The translations under genes and the position numbers were made by a program. DNA of 64,000 bases from Ohtaekwangia sp. (GTDB taxonomy: Bacteria > Bacteroidota > Bacteroidia > Cytophagales > Cyclobacteriaceae). Positions 48,101 to 55,757 of this stretch are shown piece after piece. The number at the start of each line of letters is the position of its first letter. Within the stretch, counting starts at the first letter, position 1. A model generated the notes under the pieces. It was not told the origin of the DNA. It made no database searches and was given only the letters and a program-made list of their open reading frames with translations. The stretch is from contig JAJNPV010000042.1 in assembly GCA_021155195.1 (NCBI GenBank), positions 434,001 through 498,000 of the forward strand, given 5' to 3'.

Positions 48101-48272
48101 TAGCCTTAGGAAGGTCAAATTTTTCGTCAAACGTGGTAAGGAAAAGTGTTTGCGAGGCTACCGCAACAGTTGCTAAGAACAAGCCCATCAAAAAGCTGAG
48201 GATTAACAAAAGCGATACTGGCCCCGTTTCTTCGGGCTCAACATCCAACAATTTCCAAAGCCTTGACAGCAT
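45108..48272 (-). CDS. MFS/nucleotide-transporter-like membrane protein with HEAT repeats and CNB-like domain
   Basis: A 1054-residue fusion. Residues 1-440 hold about twelve hydrophobic helices in an MFS/NTT-like arrangement (for example LLLILSFLMGLFLATVAVAS). About 500-830 is alpha-helical HEAT-like repeat material (LLAAKLMRKLTNQKTIFILLELMRDADPKVRTEALLTARKVKRPE, described by position). Residues about 920-1045 form a cyclic-nucleotide-binding-like beta-roll with FGDLF near the usual phosphate cassette, but the conserved Arg seems to be absent (GPTPVIT). It is the first gene of the operon. It may move a metabolite or act as a membrane sensor; I cannot tell which. Confidence 0.8.
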   Translation of the reverse strand: MLSRLWKLLDVEPEETGPVSLLLILSFLMGLFLATVAVASQTLFLTTFDEKFDLPKAIAISGVMGMAVTMLYNFLQGRIPFTALAILCLVLITSLTAFLEFGDSYIQDTDNLYRFGFMLILPFTFLIQLVFWGSFNRMFNVRVAKRLVGSVDVGTDFAAILSFFTIPLLLGFGVDLISLYTIGLVSITGFVVLFIIMARRYLIKGNAVVKSESDLKKLSIAEFIGNKYIMMLSLFVIASIVSLQFVDYSFYNAATVQFNDVELPVFLSYFEMTVVIFGFLFTTFATDRINQDYGLRVSLLINPLLLILFTISAFALGSYFGYDLTTGESSTIIFFFIAIAMSKLFVNSLREALDNPTFKFYYVPIDKEINIDAQTKIEGFVTAFASAVAGGLIVLINQFKGFTVLTITLCALPVLAIWYWVTNRMYHGYRETLQNSLIKNKSAVKKNLVKEYTMDSVLEKEVNSTVEEKIIYGLKLMEKLEPALFETSLLQLVDSKSKKIAGFAQSKIQELGIQNADNEIKGLAAQAASLAEDSDLLSIPVEKLMKLSKSVKQPDRLLAAKLMRKLTNQKTIFILLELMRDADPKVRTEALLTARKVKRPETWNVLIELLSSPRYAHQAAAALKEAGPSVLPILESAFHKSGQNDLIMLKLIQIMGHIPGSESLQMLWKKIDYPDKRVVSQILYSLRYINYRANGREALAVKDLLDTEMSKTLWNLAALHELTDEDQYTYLKEALREEIRDNYDQITLLLSLLYDPESVQLVRENVELGTPDSVQYALELLDLFVDQDLKPKLIPLLDDSTTPQKLENLQTFFPRESYNPIQVINYILNRDFNYNNRWTKVCAVYATAYIPNFRVSRGLISQMFNNDKLLQETTAWVIYNKSKSDYQTVSDRLPYKDKRFLDSSIENNQLLDGLDDGFFLFIEMVMLIKKIPVFNHIQGKVLSDLADKIMPITLKANETMSITDAQDMPILIMAHGSAVLKDGTDEVMQMKPGSVFGDLFQEGPTPVITEVKAIERSVIFRINLVDFYFVLANHHELAQGLIHNITEKQNQPAT

Positions 48273-48462
48273 AATTTAGGTTTTAACCGTTAAATTTTAA
48301 ACATTTCAACGAAAATTCCTATTCAATTAAGAGTTCATTTTGTTAATAGTTATCAATTGATTCTGTGTAGGTTGTGATTTTGTTTCTATAATCTTGAGGT
48401 CACTTCACCGTTAAAATCGACATTGTTAATGGTTAACCTGTCCTTTTGGTAAACAAGAACGT

Positions 48463-49659
48463 TTAATCTTTTTTCAGGAATAGCAAGGAACTATCCCCGT
48501 AACTTAAAAAGCGATAGCCCCCTTCAAGGGCTTGTTCATAGATCCTTTTCCAGTCGGAGCCAACAAATGCGGCAACCAGTAGCATCAATGTTGAGCCGGG
48601 TTGATGGAAGTTTGTGATTAAGGCATCGACCATCCTAAAAGTATAACCAGGCATGATGTAAATGGCAGTTTCTCCGGTAAGGGAATTTGTACCAAGCTCA
48701 TTTATCTTTTGAAGGACTTTAGCAAGAGCTGTTTCTTTCGTATGGTGAGGTGGTAGCGTATAGGCGTCTTGTTGTATGATGCTGAATTCTGAATTAGGAT
48801 TCTCTATTAACTTAACTCCATACCAATAAAGACTTTCAAGGGTGCGCAATGAAGTGGTACCAACGGCTATAATGGGTTTGGCTGAAAGCATCGCTTCGAG
48901 ATTTTCTTTGGTGATCACAACCTGCTCACTATGCATGATGTGCTCAGTCGCGTTTTCGACTTTCACGGGTTGAAATGTGCCTGCACTTACGTGGAGGGTA
49001 AGAAATTCAGTCGTGTGCCCGTTTGCTTTAAGTAGATCTAAGATTGTGTTAGTAAAGTGAAGTCCTGCTGTAGGCGCGGCTACGGCTCCTTCATGCGCAG
49101 AATATACAGTTTGATAAGAAATCCGATCGGTGGCTTCTACTTTGCGGTTGAGGTAAGGGGGTAATGGAATTGAGCCAACTTGAGTGATAACCTCGGCAAA
49201 TGTTTTTGATTCAGGCTTCCAGGTGAACTCAACAATTCGTTGCTCGCGATCAATTAAAGTTGCATTTAAAGTTACGCCAGCCAAGTGCATTGTTAGAATT
49301 AACCAATCGGGCCAGCGTTTTAGATTGCCAATGGCACATTGCCATTTAGCCGTGCCTCTAGTTTCCATAGCTAATTGAACTAGCGTTGTTGGTGCAACAG
49401 GATTTAACAGAAAGAGTTCTATACTGGCACCCGTTTCCTTTTGAAAGATGAGTCGGGCCGGAATTACTTTGGTATCATTAAAAAATAACGTGCTGTCAGA
49501 TGGCAGAAAGCTTGTGAGATTTGTAAAACGATCGTGTTCAATGTTTCCATTGCGATACACCAATAGTTTGGATTGATCGCGGTTGGCAAGTGCATGTAAG
49601 GCTATTCGCTCAGGCGGCAACTCGTACGTAAAATCTTTAATTAGAATTTTCTCAATCAC
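48463..49659 (-). CDS. queA: S-adenosylmethionine:tRNA ribosyltransferase-isomerase (QueA family)
   Basis: A 398-residue QueA, which transfers the ribose of SAM to preQ1 at tRNA position 34 to make epoxyqueuosine. The start MIEKILIKDFTYELPPERIAL is the usual N terminus (DFxYxLPxELIA). Conserved blocks include LFFNDTKVIPARL, VAAPTAGLHFT and VGTTSLRTLES, and the C-terminal FHQPGSTLMLLVAAFVGSDW with an IxxYGDxSLL segment. It is longer than the usual 340-360 residues and somewhat divergent, so it may be a second copy. It starts 194 bases from menC in divergent orientation. Confidence 0.88.
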   Translation of the reverse strand: MIEKILIKDFTYELPPERIALHALANRDQSKLLVYRNGNIEHDRFTNLTSFLPSDSTLFFNDTKVIPARLIFQKETGASIELFLLNPVAPTTLVQLAMETRGTAKWQCAIGNLKRWPDWLILTMHLAGVTLNATLIDREQRIVEFTWKPESKTFAEVITQVGSIPLPPYLNRKVEATDRISYQTVYSAHEGAVAAPTAGLHFTNTILDLLKANGHTTEFLTLHVSAGTFQPVKVENATEHIMHSEQVVITKENLEAMLSAKPIIAVGTTSLRTLESLYWYGVKLIENPNSEFSIIQQDAYTLPPHHTKETALAKVLQKINELGTNSLTGETAIYIMPGYTFRMVDALITNFHQPGSTLMLLVAAFVGSDWKRIYEQALEGGYRFLSYGDSSLLFLKKD

Positions 49660-49853
49660 ATCGCGAAAATACGAAATGCTAATCAGTTGACTTTTAAAAA
49701 GCAGCGGTCGGGAGTTTTGCTAAGCGGATTCAGTTGATCCAATTTATACATGAGCTTCTTTGCGCGCCTTAATTTCGAACTCCGGTAAAATCAAAAACCT
49801 GTGTTACTCGCGATCAATAATTTATATTCGTGCATCCGTGGCAATTTTAAGTT

Positions 49854-50951
49854 ATGTCGCTTAAAGCAAGTATTCATAAACGAGTTTTTCAATTTTCATT
49901 CAATGCCCGTACCTCACGCGGAGCCATGAAGGACAAGACCTCCTGGTTTATAAAAATCTGGGACGAAAAAAATCCTGAAGTTGTTGGTATTGGCGAATGT
50001 GGTCCGTTGCCGGGATTAAACCCTGAGCACAATCCGGAGTTGGAAATAACCCTTGAAGAATTGATTGATCACTTTAATAACAGTTCACTTGCTGTACCTC
50101 AGGCAGATTTGAATTCGGTAGGTACTTTTATTAATGAACTATATGGTTCTGAAAAGATAGTAGAGTATCCATCTTTCCTCTTCGCTTTGGAGACGGCATT
50201 GCTTGATTGGGCTCAGGGTGGAGAAAAGATCATTTTCAAAAATCAATTTCTTGAAGGCGAGCCGATTCCTATCAATGGGCTGATCTGGATGGGTGGACTC
50301 GATTTCATGCTTCAGCAGATCGAAATCAAAATCCGTGATGGGTTTACCTGTCTAAAACTAAAGGTAGGCAGCCATGATTTTGAAAAAGAGTGCGATGTAC
50401 TTCAATACATTCGTAGAAAATATTTTCGTAATAAGATAACCATCCGGCTTGATGCCAATGGCGCGTTTAAAAAAGAAGAGGCTTTATATAAGCTAAAAGA
50501 ATTAGCTCGCTTTGACATTCATTCCATTGAACAACCGATTAAACCCGGGCAGGAAGAGTTAATTGAGTTGTGCAGACAATCGCCTATTCCTATTGCTTTG
50601 GACGAAGAGCTGATAGGAGTTAGCAACCCATCAGCTAAGCAACAACTGCTTGAGTCCATAAAACCTCAACATATAATTTTGAAACCCACCTTACATGGCG
50701 GTCTCCAATCCTGTAGCGAGTGGATTCGCATCAGCGAAAGCTTGGGTATTGGCTGGTGGATTACATCGGCTCTTGAGAGTAACATCGGGCTTAACGCGAT
50801 TGCTCAATTTGCAGCTCAATACCAGATCAAAATTCCGCAAGGTTTGGGAACCGGAATGATTTATACAGATAATGTGGATTCGCCACTGGCTGTCAAGAAA
50901 GGTACTATTCAGTATCAAAAAGGCTATGAATGGAGCCTAATTGATATTTAA
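49854..50951 (+). CDS. menC: o-Succinylbenzoate synthase (MenC), enolase superfamily
   Basis: A 365-residue enolase-superfamily protein. Lys residues in CLKLKVGSHDF form the KxK catalytic motif near residue 172, the metal ligands are Asp in RLDANGAF, Glu in SIEQPIK and Asp in ALDEELIG, and the second catalytic Lys is in HIILKPTLHGG. The pattern fits MenC, which dehydrates SHCHC to o-succinylbenzoate in menaquinone synthesis. An epimerase of the same superfamily is the alternative, but the men operon 1.2 kb downstream on the other strand supports MenC. It is followed by a 69-base region with two palindromes. Confidence 0.86.
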   Translation: MSLKASIHKRVFQFSFNARTSRGAMKDKTSWFIKIWDEKNPEVVGIGECGPLPGLNPEHNPELEITLEELIDHFNNSSLAVPQADLNSVGTFINELYGSEKIVEYPSFLFALETALLDWAQGGEKIIFKNQFLEGEPIPINGLIWMGGLDFMLQQIEIKIRDGFTCLKLKVGSHDFEKECDVLQYIRRKYFRNKITIRLDANGAFKKEEALYKLKELARFDIHSIEQPIKPGQEELIELCRQSPIPIALDEELIGVSNPSAKQQLLESIKPQHIILKPTLHGGLQSCSEWIRISESLGIGWWITSALESNIGLNAIAQFAAQYQIKIPQGLGTGMIYTDNVDSPLAVKKGTIQYQKGYEWSLIDI

Positions 50952-50966
50952 CTAAATATTTTAGTT
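50950..50966 (+). promoter_or_regulatory. Palindrome AACTAAATATTTTAGTT (possible operator)
   Basis: A perfect 17-base palindrome with a TAT centre directly after menC and 54 bases before the small gene at 51020. The neighbouring CI/LexA-like repressor is the natural candidate to bind it. Confidence 0.5.
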
Positions 50967-50999
50967 TATTTTTTGATATTCTGAATGATTATTTCTTAT

Positions 51000-51020
51000 T
51001 TAGCTAAAATTATTAGCTAA
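51000..51020 (+). promoter_or_regulatory. Paired TTAGCTAA palindromes over the 51020 start
   Basis: TTAGCTAA occurs at 51000-51007 and again at 51013-51020, separated by 5 bases; each copy is itself palindromic. The second overlaps the first base of the start codon at 51020, a good place for autorepression of the two-gene unit. Confidence 0.55.
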
Positions 51021-51277
51021 TGGAAAGTTCTAAACTAAGAATTAAGAGTAAAAAACTCGATTCAGGTCGTTTTCAAATAGATTTCAGTACGGGTGACACG
51101 GCAGGGTACTATGGTTATTTGCTGGCTGAGCCTAGAACTTCCGTTTCAGAAATCCTGAATAAAATAAATCGTCATTTAGAGGCAATGAGTAATTCTGAAC
51201 GATATTTTCAGCGCAATCTTTTTTCTTTAGGGAATCGGACTGTGAATTCTGGTAGAATCTTAATATTTAAAAAATAG
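51020..51277 (+). CDS. Small protein, unknown function
   Basis: An 85-residue basic protein without signal or membrane segment, with the possible beta-rich core SGRFQIDFSTGDTAGYYGY. It begins in the second TTAGCTAA palindrome and ends 2 bases before the repressor gene. It therefore sits in the same transcript and may be a partner or modulator of the repressor. I know no family for it. Confidence 0.6.
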   Translation: MESSKLRIKSKKLDSGRFQIDFSTGDTAGYYGYLLAEPRTSVSEILNKINRHLEAMSNSERYFQRNLFSLGNRTVNSGRILIFKK

Positions 51278-51279
51278 AG

Positions 51280-52059
51280 ATGGTTAAACTCAATGAAAAC
51301 ATCCGGATTCTGCGTAAGCGATTGTCATTTACGCAAGACCAATTTGCTCAACAACTTGGCGTGAAGCGATCCCTGGTTGGAGCTTATGAAGAGGGAAGGG
51401 CTGAGCCTCGTTTGGAGTTACTTCAAAAGATGGCAGAAGTATTTTCCATTTCCGTAGATCAATTGATTGGAGTTGACTTTTCAAGTGAGACTCCGGGTTC
51501 TGCACTCAATTATACTCGTGGCAAAGAAGTAGTTGTGGTAACCGTTGATTCGAACGATAGACAAAATATTGAGTTTGTTCCTCATAAGGCTGCCGCTGGT
51601 TATCTCAATGGCTTTGCCGATGCGGAATATGTAAAAGAGTTGCCCCATTTTAATTTACCCAACCTAAAACAAGGAACGTATCGAGCGTTTGAGATCAGTG
51701 GTGATTCAATGCTTCCATTGATGCCGGGCAGCATTGTTATAGGCGAGTATGTGGATGATCTAAGAAACATAAAAAGCGGAAAGACCTATGTGTTGGTAAC
51801 ACAGCGCGAGGGTGTGGTTTACAAAAGGGTATTCAATTATCTCGAGGAGAATGGAAATCTTTTTCTCGTATCCGACAATCGCCATTACGCGCCTTATCAA
51901 TTGAGTGGCTCCGATGTTTTGGAGGTATGGTCTGCCAAAGCCTACATCAGTGTTCAATTTCCTGATGTGGAAGAAAAATCAGATGTATCGGTGGAACAAT
52001 TGGCAGGCGTTGTGCTCGATCTTCAAAAAGAAATTTTACAATTGAAATCAAAGAAATAA
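51280..52059 (+). CDS. XRE-S24 repressor (LexA/CI-like)
   Basis: A 259-residue regulator. The first 65 residues are an XRE helix-turn-helix (LSFTQDQFAQQLGVKRSLVGAYEEG, by position 15-39). Residues 135-235 are a peptidase S24 domain, with Ser143 in SGDSMLP and Lys182 in VVYKRVF as the catalytic pair, and a likely Ala106-Gly107 scissile bond in KAAAGYLNG. Family members bind DNA as dimers and self-cleave when stimulated. A coiled-coil-like C terminus (EQLAGVVLDLQKEILQLKSKK) would aid dimerisation. The palindromes just upstream suggest autoregulation. No DNA repair genes are adjacent, so the regulon is unknown. Confidence 0.87.
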   Translation: MVKLNENIRILRKRLSFTQDQFAQQLGVKRSLVGAYEEGRAEPRLELLQKMAEVFSISVDQLIGVDFSSETPGSALNYTRGKEVVVVTVDSNDRQNIEFVPHKAAAGYLNGFADAEYVKELPHFNLPNLKQGTYRAFEISGDSMLPLMPGSIVIGEYVDDLRNIKSGKTYVLVTQREGVVYKRVFNYLEENGNLFLVSDNRHYAPYQLSGSDVLEVWSAKAYISVQFPDVEEKSDVSVEQLAGVVLDLQKEILQLKSKK

Positions 52060-52120
52060 AACTTAGCGGTTTGGCCTTTACCCGATCTCTTCCTGAATCA
52101 GGAGGAGGCGGGCGAGGTGT

Positions 52121-53206
52121 TCAATTTTTTTGAATAGTTTCTAACGTCTTTACTTTATTTATCTTCCCGGTTTCTGTTTGTAAAAATGTGGAAGCGTACC
52201 AAATAGATTTTGGTACTTCGTATCTACTTAGTTTTTCCTTCATCAGTTCAATGATATTTTTCTCCTGAATTTCAGGCAGGTTCCCTTCAATAATTAAGGA
52301 TACGGATTGACCAAGTTCTGAGTGCGGTAACCCTGCTATGAAGAAGCGATTCTCCAATTTCAACTCATTGAAGATTAATTCGACTACTGCTTCTATTTTT
52401 TCTGGGATGATCTTTACTCCGCCACTGTTAATAATATTATCAGCACGACCTAACCAAATAAATTTATCATGATCAATCATTTCAACTAAGTCATTGGTGA
52501 CAATGGAGGTTGAGTTTATATGTGGAGCATTGATGATCAAACATCCTCTATCGTCCACTTGTATGGAAATGCCAGAAAGTATTTTGAAATAATTTTCCGG
52601 ATTTTCTCCATTTAATCGTTGCAAGGCAATGTGCGATAGAGTTTCGGTCATGCCATAGGTGGCATAGAATATTCCTGAGCATGATTGAAGCTCATCAATT
52701 GTTTTTTTCGATAGAGGTGCGCCACCAATTAAGAAGATGCCATCATTGAAACGATTCTTTTTTTTAGATTTTAAAATCGCTTGAATCTGATAGGGGACAA
52801 GAGCAGCAAAGTCTATTTTAGTGTCTGAAGAAATTTTATCAAATGGATTGGCTGCTGGGTCTGTCACATACATGTTCATTCCGGATTCCAACGAACGCAC
52901 CAACATCATAATGCCTGCTACGTAATTTGTGTCTAAACAAATTAAAGCATTGTATTCTTTTTGTAATCCCAGATAATCAGCAGTGAGTTTTGCGCTTGCA
53001 CGTAGCTGATCTCTTGTTGCCGAGATTTTTTTTGGTGTTCCTGTTGTACCAGAAGTTTGGAGGATGAAATTATACTCTCCCTTCAACCAACGATGGCAGA
53101 ATTGTAAACATGAATGTTCATAGGATGAAGCCTTCTGATTTGTAAACCCTGACTTTAATTCAGATAATGAATATTTTTTTCCATTAAGATTAAGCAAGGT
53201 CTCCAT
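52121..53206 (-). CDS. menE: o-Succinylbenzoate-CoA ligase (MenE)
   Basis: A 361-residue AMP-forming ligase that activates o-succinylbenzoate with CoA. The start at 53206 (METLLNLNGKKYS) is chosen because the longer start overlaps menB. The adenylate motif is QTSGTTGTPKKI near residue 60 and the later one is FYATYGMTETLSHIAL; GRADNIINSGGVKI and the C-terminal GKINKVKTLE with the catalytic Lys follow. It is shorter than the ~450-residue Bacillus MenE, as is common in Bacteroidota. It is 4 bases after menB and closes the operon. Confidence 0.88.
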   Translation of the reverse strand: METLLNLNGKKYSLSELKSGFTNQKASSYEHSCLQFCHRWLKGEYNFILQTSGTTGTPKKISATRDQLRASAKLTADYLGLQKEYNALICLDTNYVAGIMMLVRSLESGMNMYVTDPAANPFDKISSDTKIDFAALVPYQIQAILKSKKKNRFNDGIFLIGGAPLSKKTIDELQSCSGIFYATYGMTETLSHIALQRLNGENPENYFKILSGISIQVDDRGCLIINAPHINSTSIVTNDLVEMIDHDKFIWLGRADNIINSGGVKIIPEKIEAVVELIFNELKLENRFFIAGLPHSELGQSVSLIIEGNLPEIQEKNIIELMKEKLSRYEVPKSIWYASTFLQTETGKINKVKTLETIQKN

Positions 53207-53210
53207 ATGA

Positions 53211-54035
53211 TCAGGGGAACTTTGGAAACTTAGAAAAATCAGGTTCACGCTTTTCTAAAAATGCGTTCTTACCTTCTTTCGCTTCGTCACTCAAGTAATA
53301 CAACAAAGTTGCATTGCCGGCCAATTCCTGAATCCCCGTTTGTCCATCTAACTCAGCATTGAATGAACATTTCAACATACGAATTGCAAGCGGACTCTTC
53401 TTCAAAATCTTCTTCGCCCACGCAACATAGGTTTCTTCCAATTCTTCAAGTGGAACAACTTTATTCACTAAGCCCATATCCAATGCTTCCTTTGCATCAT
53501 ATTGATCGCACAGAAACCAGATCTCGCGTGCTTTCTTTTGTCCAACAATTCGAGCCAGATAGGAAGCGCCAAATCCGCCATCAAAACTTCCAACCATTGG
53601 TCCGGTTTGCCCAAAGCGAGCATTCTCAGCAGCGATTGTTAAGTCACACACTACATGCAACACATGGCCACCACCAATTGCCCAGCCTGCTACGGCAGCA
53701 ATCACAGGTTTAGAGATTGATCGAATTAGCTTTTGTAAATCAAGAACATTTAATCGAGGTACAGTATCGGTACCTACATAGCCGCCATGCCCGCGTACGC
53801 TTTGATCACCCCCACTGCAAAATGCTTTACCGCCTTCACCTGTTAAGATAATTACACCTACTTCCATATCCTCACGGCATATATTCATGGCATCAAGAAT
53901 TTCCTGAATGGTGAGCGGAGTAAATGCATTATGAACTTGTGGACGATTAATACTAATGCGCGCAATTCCTTCATGCTTGTGAAACAGAATTTCTTTATAC
54001 TCCTTTACCGGTTTCCAATTGTATTTAAGATTCAT
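53211..54035 (-). CDS. menB: 1,4-Dihydroxy-2-naphthoyl-CoA synthase (MenB)
   Basis: A 274-residue crotonase-superfamily enzyme that cyclises o-succinylbenzoyl-CoA to 1,4-dihydroxy-2-naphthoyl-CoA. The oxyanion segment is in GKAFCSGGDQSVRGHGGY near residue 85 and the IGGGHVLHVVCDLTIAAENARFGQTGP stretch (by position 125-152) is diagnostic. The active-site Asp is in GSFDGGFGASYLARIVG. It overlaps the upstream menD by 11 bases and lies just upstream of menE. Confidence 0.94.
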   Translation of the reverse strand: MNLKYNWKPVKEYKEILFHKHEGIARISINRPQVHNAFTPLTIQEILDAMNICREDMEVGVIILTGEGGKAFCSGGDQSVRGHGGYVGTDTVPRLNVLDLQKLIRSISKPVIAAVAGWAIGGGHVLHVVCDLTIAAENARFGQTGPMVGSFDGGFGASYLARIVGQKKAREIWFLCDQYDAKEALDMGLVNKVVPLEELEETYVAWAKKILKKSPLAIRMLKCSFNAELDGQTGIQELAGNATLLYYLSDEAKEGKNAFLEKREPDFSKFPKFP

Positions 54036-55752
54036 AACCTTTTTTTATTTGCTCTTTAAATTTAATGAATGCTTTTTTTCCAGTTTGTTGATCGCTCAGA
54101 ATTTCTAAAATTTTAGGTTTCTTTCCTGGCTTTATGAATTCGTTGAGAGTTGTTTTTACTTTCTTATTTGAATCAAGCTTTAAGTACTGAAATCCAAACT
54201 CGGTAGCAAGATTAATAGCTGAAAGTTTTTGATCAGTGATAAAGTATTGATCTTTTTCTTCCAAAAGATCAGGACCATCGATCAGATTAAAAATTATTCC
54301 ACCTCCGTTATTAATCACTACTACATGAAGGTTGGAGATTGGATAGTTGTGCCAAAATGCATTACGGTCATAAAAGAATGCAAGGTCGCCTGTAATTAAA
54401 ATATTAGAAATATCGCTACTCAATGCATGACCAACTGCAGTACTTGTGCAACCATCAATTCCGCTCGCCCCACGATTCGAATATACGTGCACTCTCGAAT
54501 TTTTTTCAGTTAACCCAATGAGGTTAGCATATCGCACTGACATACTATTTGCAATATGCAGGTTACATTGCTCAGGCAAGGAGGAAATAATTTCCTTCAA
54601 GATTGACATTTCATTAAAAGCCGTTTCTGAAAAATATTTTTCACTTGAAGTTTTAGTGCGCTGCTCTTCAACTTTCCAGTGTTTTAGATACCCTTTCTTT
54701 TTTTGCAAATCGGATTTTTCGATCCGGGAAGATTCACTCAGGCTTTCAAATACAGATTGAGGATCACTATGTATAACCTGAGTAAGTGATTGAAAGGTGT
54801 CGGCTGTAATTCCACTCGGTTGAATATGCCAATGTTGAGCGGGCGCATATGCTCTCAAAAATTGTTTTAGATTTTTAGAAATCACTGATTTACCAAACGT
54901 AATTGCCAAGTCGGGTTGGAGCGACTTCTTAATAACTTCGCTACATGCTGATAAAAACACATCTGCATAGTGAATTGTATTTGAGAGAGGATGAAAGTTT
55001 GAAATCACATCGCCAATGAGAACGGCCTGATTTACTTTACAAAACGTATAAACAGCCTTTGCAAGCCCGGCATCGAAATCTTGTTGCCCGGCAATGAGTA
55101 GTACTTTAGCAGAGCGTGATATAGTTTGAAGTAATTTTTTTTGATCAGATTCGGATAGCGTCAATTTTGATTGACTTAATGAAATACTCCGAATATTTTT
55201 TGTGAAAGTTATTTTTTCGACTGCTGTGGGATAGAGTGGCTCCCGTAAAGGAATGTTTATATGTACTGGCCCTTTTGGGAATTCTTGAGACAGCGCGATT
55301 GCTTCATTCGTCACCCGGTTAATATACCAGACTGAATCAGCATGAGAATAATCTTCAGGAAGTTCATATGATTTCTTCACATGACTTCCATAAATATTGT
55401 TTTGTCTAATTGTTTGTCCGTCCCATTGGTCAATCCATTCTTTGGGTCGATCTGCAGTTAGAACGAGTAATGGAATTTCCTGTAAAGATGCTTCGGCAAT
55501 AGCAGGCGCAAAATTGTAGGTAGCTGAACCAGAAGTGCAAACTAAAACAACAGGCTTTTTGGTTTGTTGTGCAATCCCTAAGGCAATAAAGGCTGCACTT
55601 CGTTCGTCACTAATCGTTCGGCAAGTAATTTCTTTATGCCTTGAAAAAGCAAGCGTAAGAGGAGCGCATCTTGAGCCAGGGCAAACAATCGCTTGATGAA
55701 TGCCATGACGAGCACACAGTTCGGCAATATCATAAATTGGTTGAAGACGCAA
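54025..55752 (-). CDS. menD: SEPHCHC synthase (MenD), ThDP-dependent
   Basis: A 575-residue ThDP-dependent enzyme that adds 2-oxoglutarate to isochorismate. The N-terminal substrate domain begins YDIAELCARHGIHQAIVCPGSRCAPL. A central domain follows, and the ThDP segment includes ISNILITGDLAFFYDRNAFWHN and VVVINNGGGIIF with the GDxxFxxD pattern. It follows menF by 5 bases and overlaps menB by 11. The length is normal for the family. Confidence 0.93.
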   Translation of the reverse strand: MRLQPIYDIAELCARHGIHQAIVCPGSRCAPLTLAFSRHKEITCRTISDERSAAFIALGIAQQTKKPVVLVCTSGSATYNFAPAIAEASLQEIPLLVLTADRPKEWIDQWDGQTIRQNNIYGSHVKKSYELPEDYSHADSVWYINRVTNEAIALSQEFPKGPVHINIPLREPLYPTAVEKITFTKNIRSISLSQSKLTLSESDQKKLLQTISRSAKVLLIAGQQDFDAGLAKAVYTFCKVNQAVLIGDVISNFHPLSNTIHYADVFLSACSEVIKKSLQPDLAITFGKSVISKNLKQFLRAYAPAQHWHIQPSGITADTFQSLTQVIHSDPQSVFESLSESSRIEKSDLQKKKGYLKHWKVEEQRTKTSSEKYFSETAFNEMSILKEIISSLPEQCNLHIANSMSVRYANLIGLTEKNSRVHVYSNRGASGIDGCTSTAVGHALSSDISNILITGDLAFFYDRNAFWHNYPISNLHVVVINNGGGIIFNLIDGPDLLEEKDQYFITDQKLSAINLATEFGFQYLKLDSNKKVKTTLNEFIKPGKKPKILEILSDQQTGKKAFIKFKEQIKKGYES

Positions 55753-55757
55753 CTGGT

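Noticed and set aside
48273..48462. Promoter for the six-gene operon
   Set aside because: No exact TAnnTTTG was found on the minus strand here, so I do not mark one, although a promoter must lie in or near this gap.
49660..49853. Small RNA or tRNA between queA and menC
   Set aside because: No cloverleaf, hairpin with T-run or open frame stands out; it is probably only a divergent promoter region.
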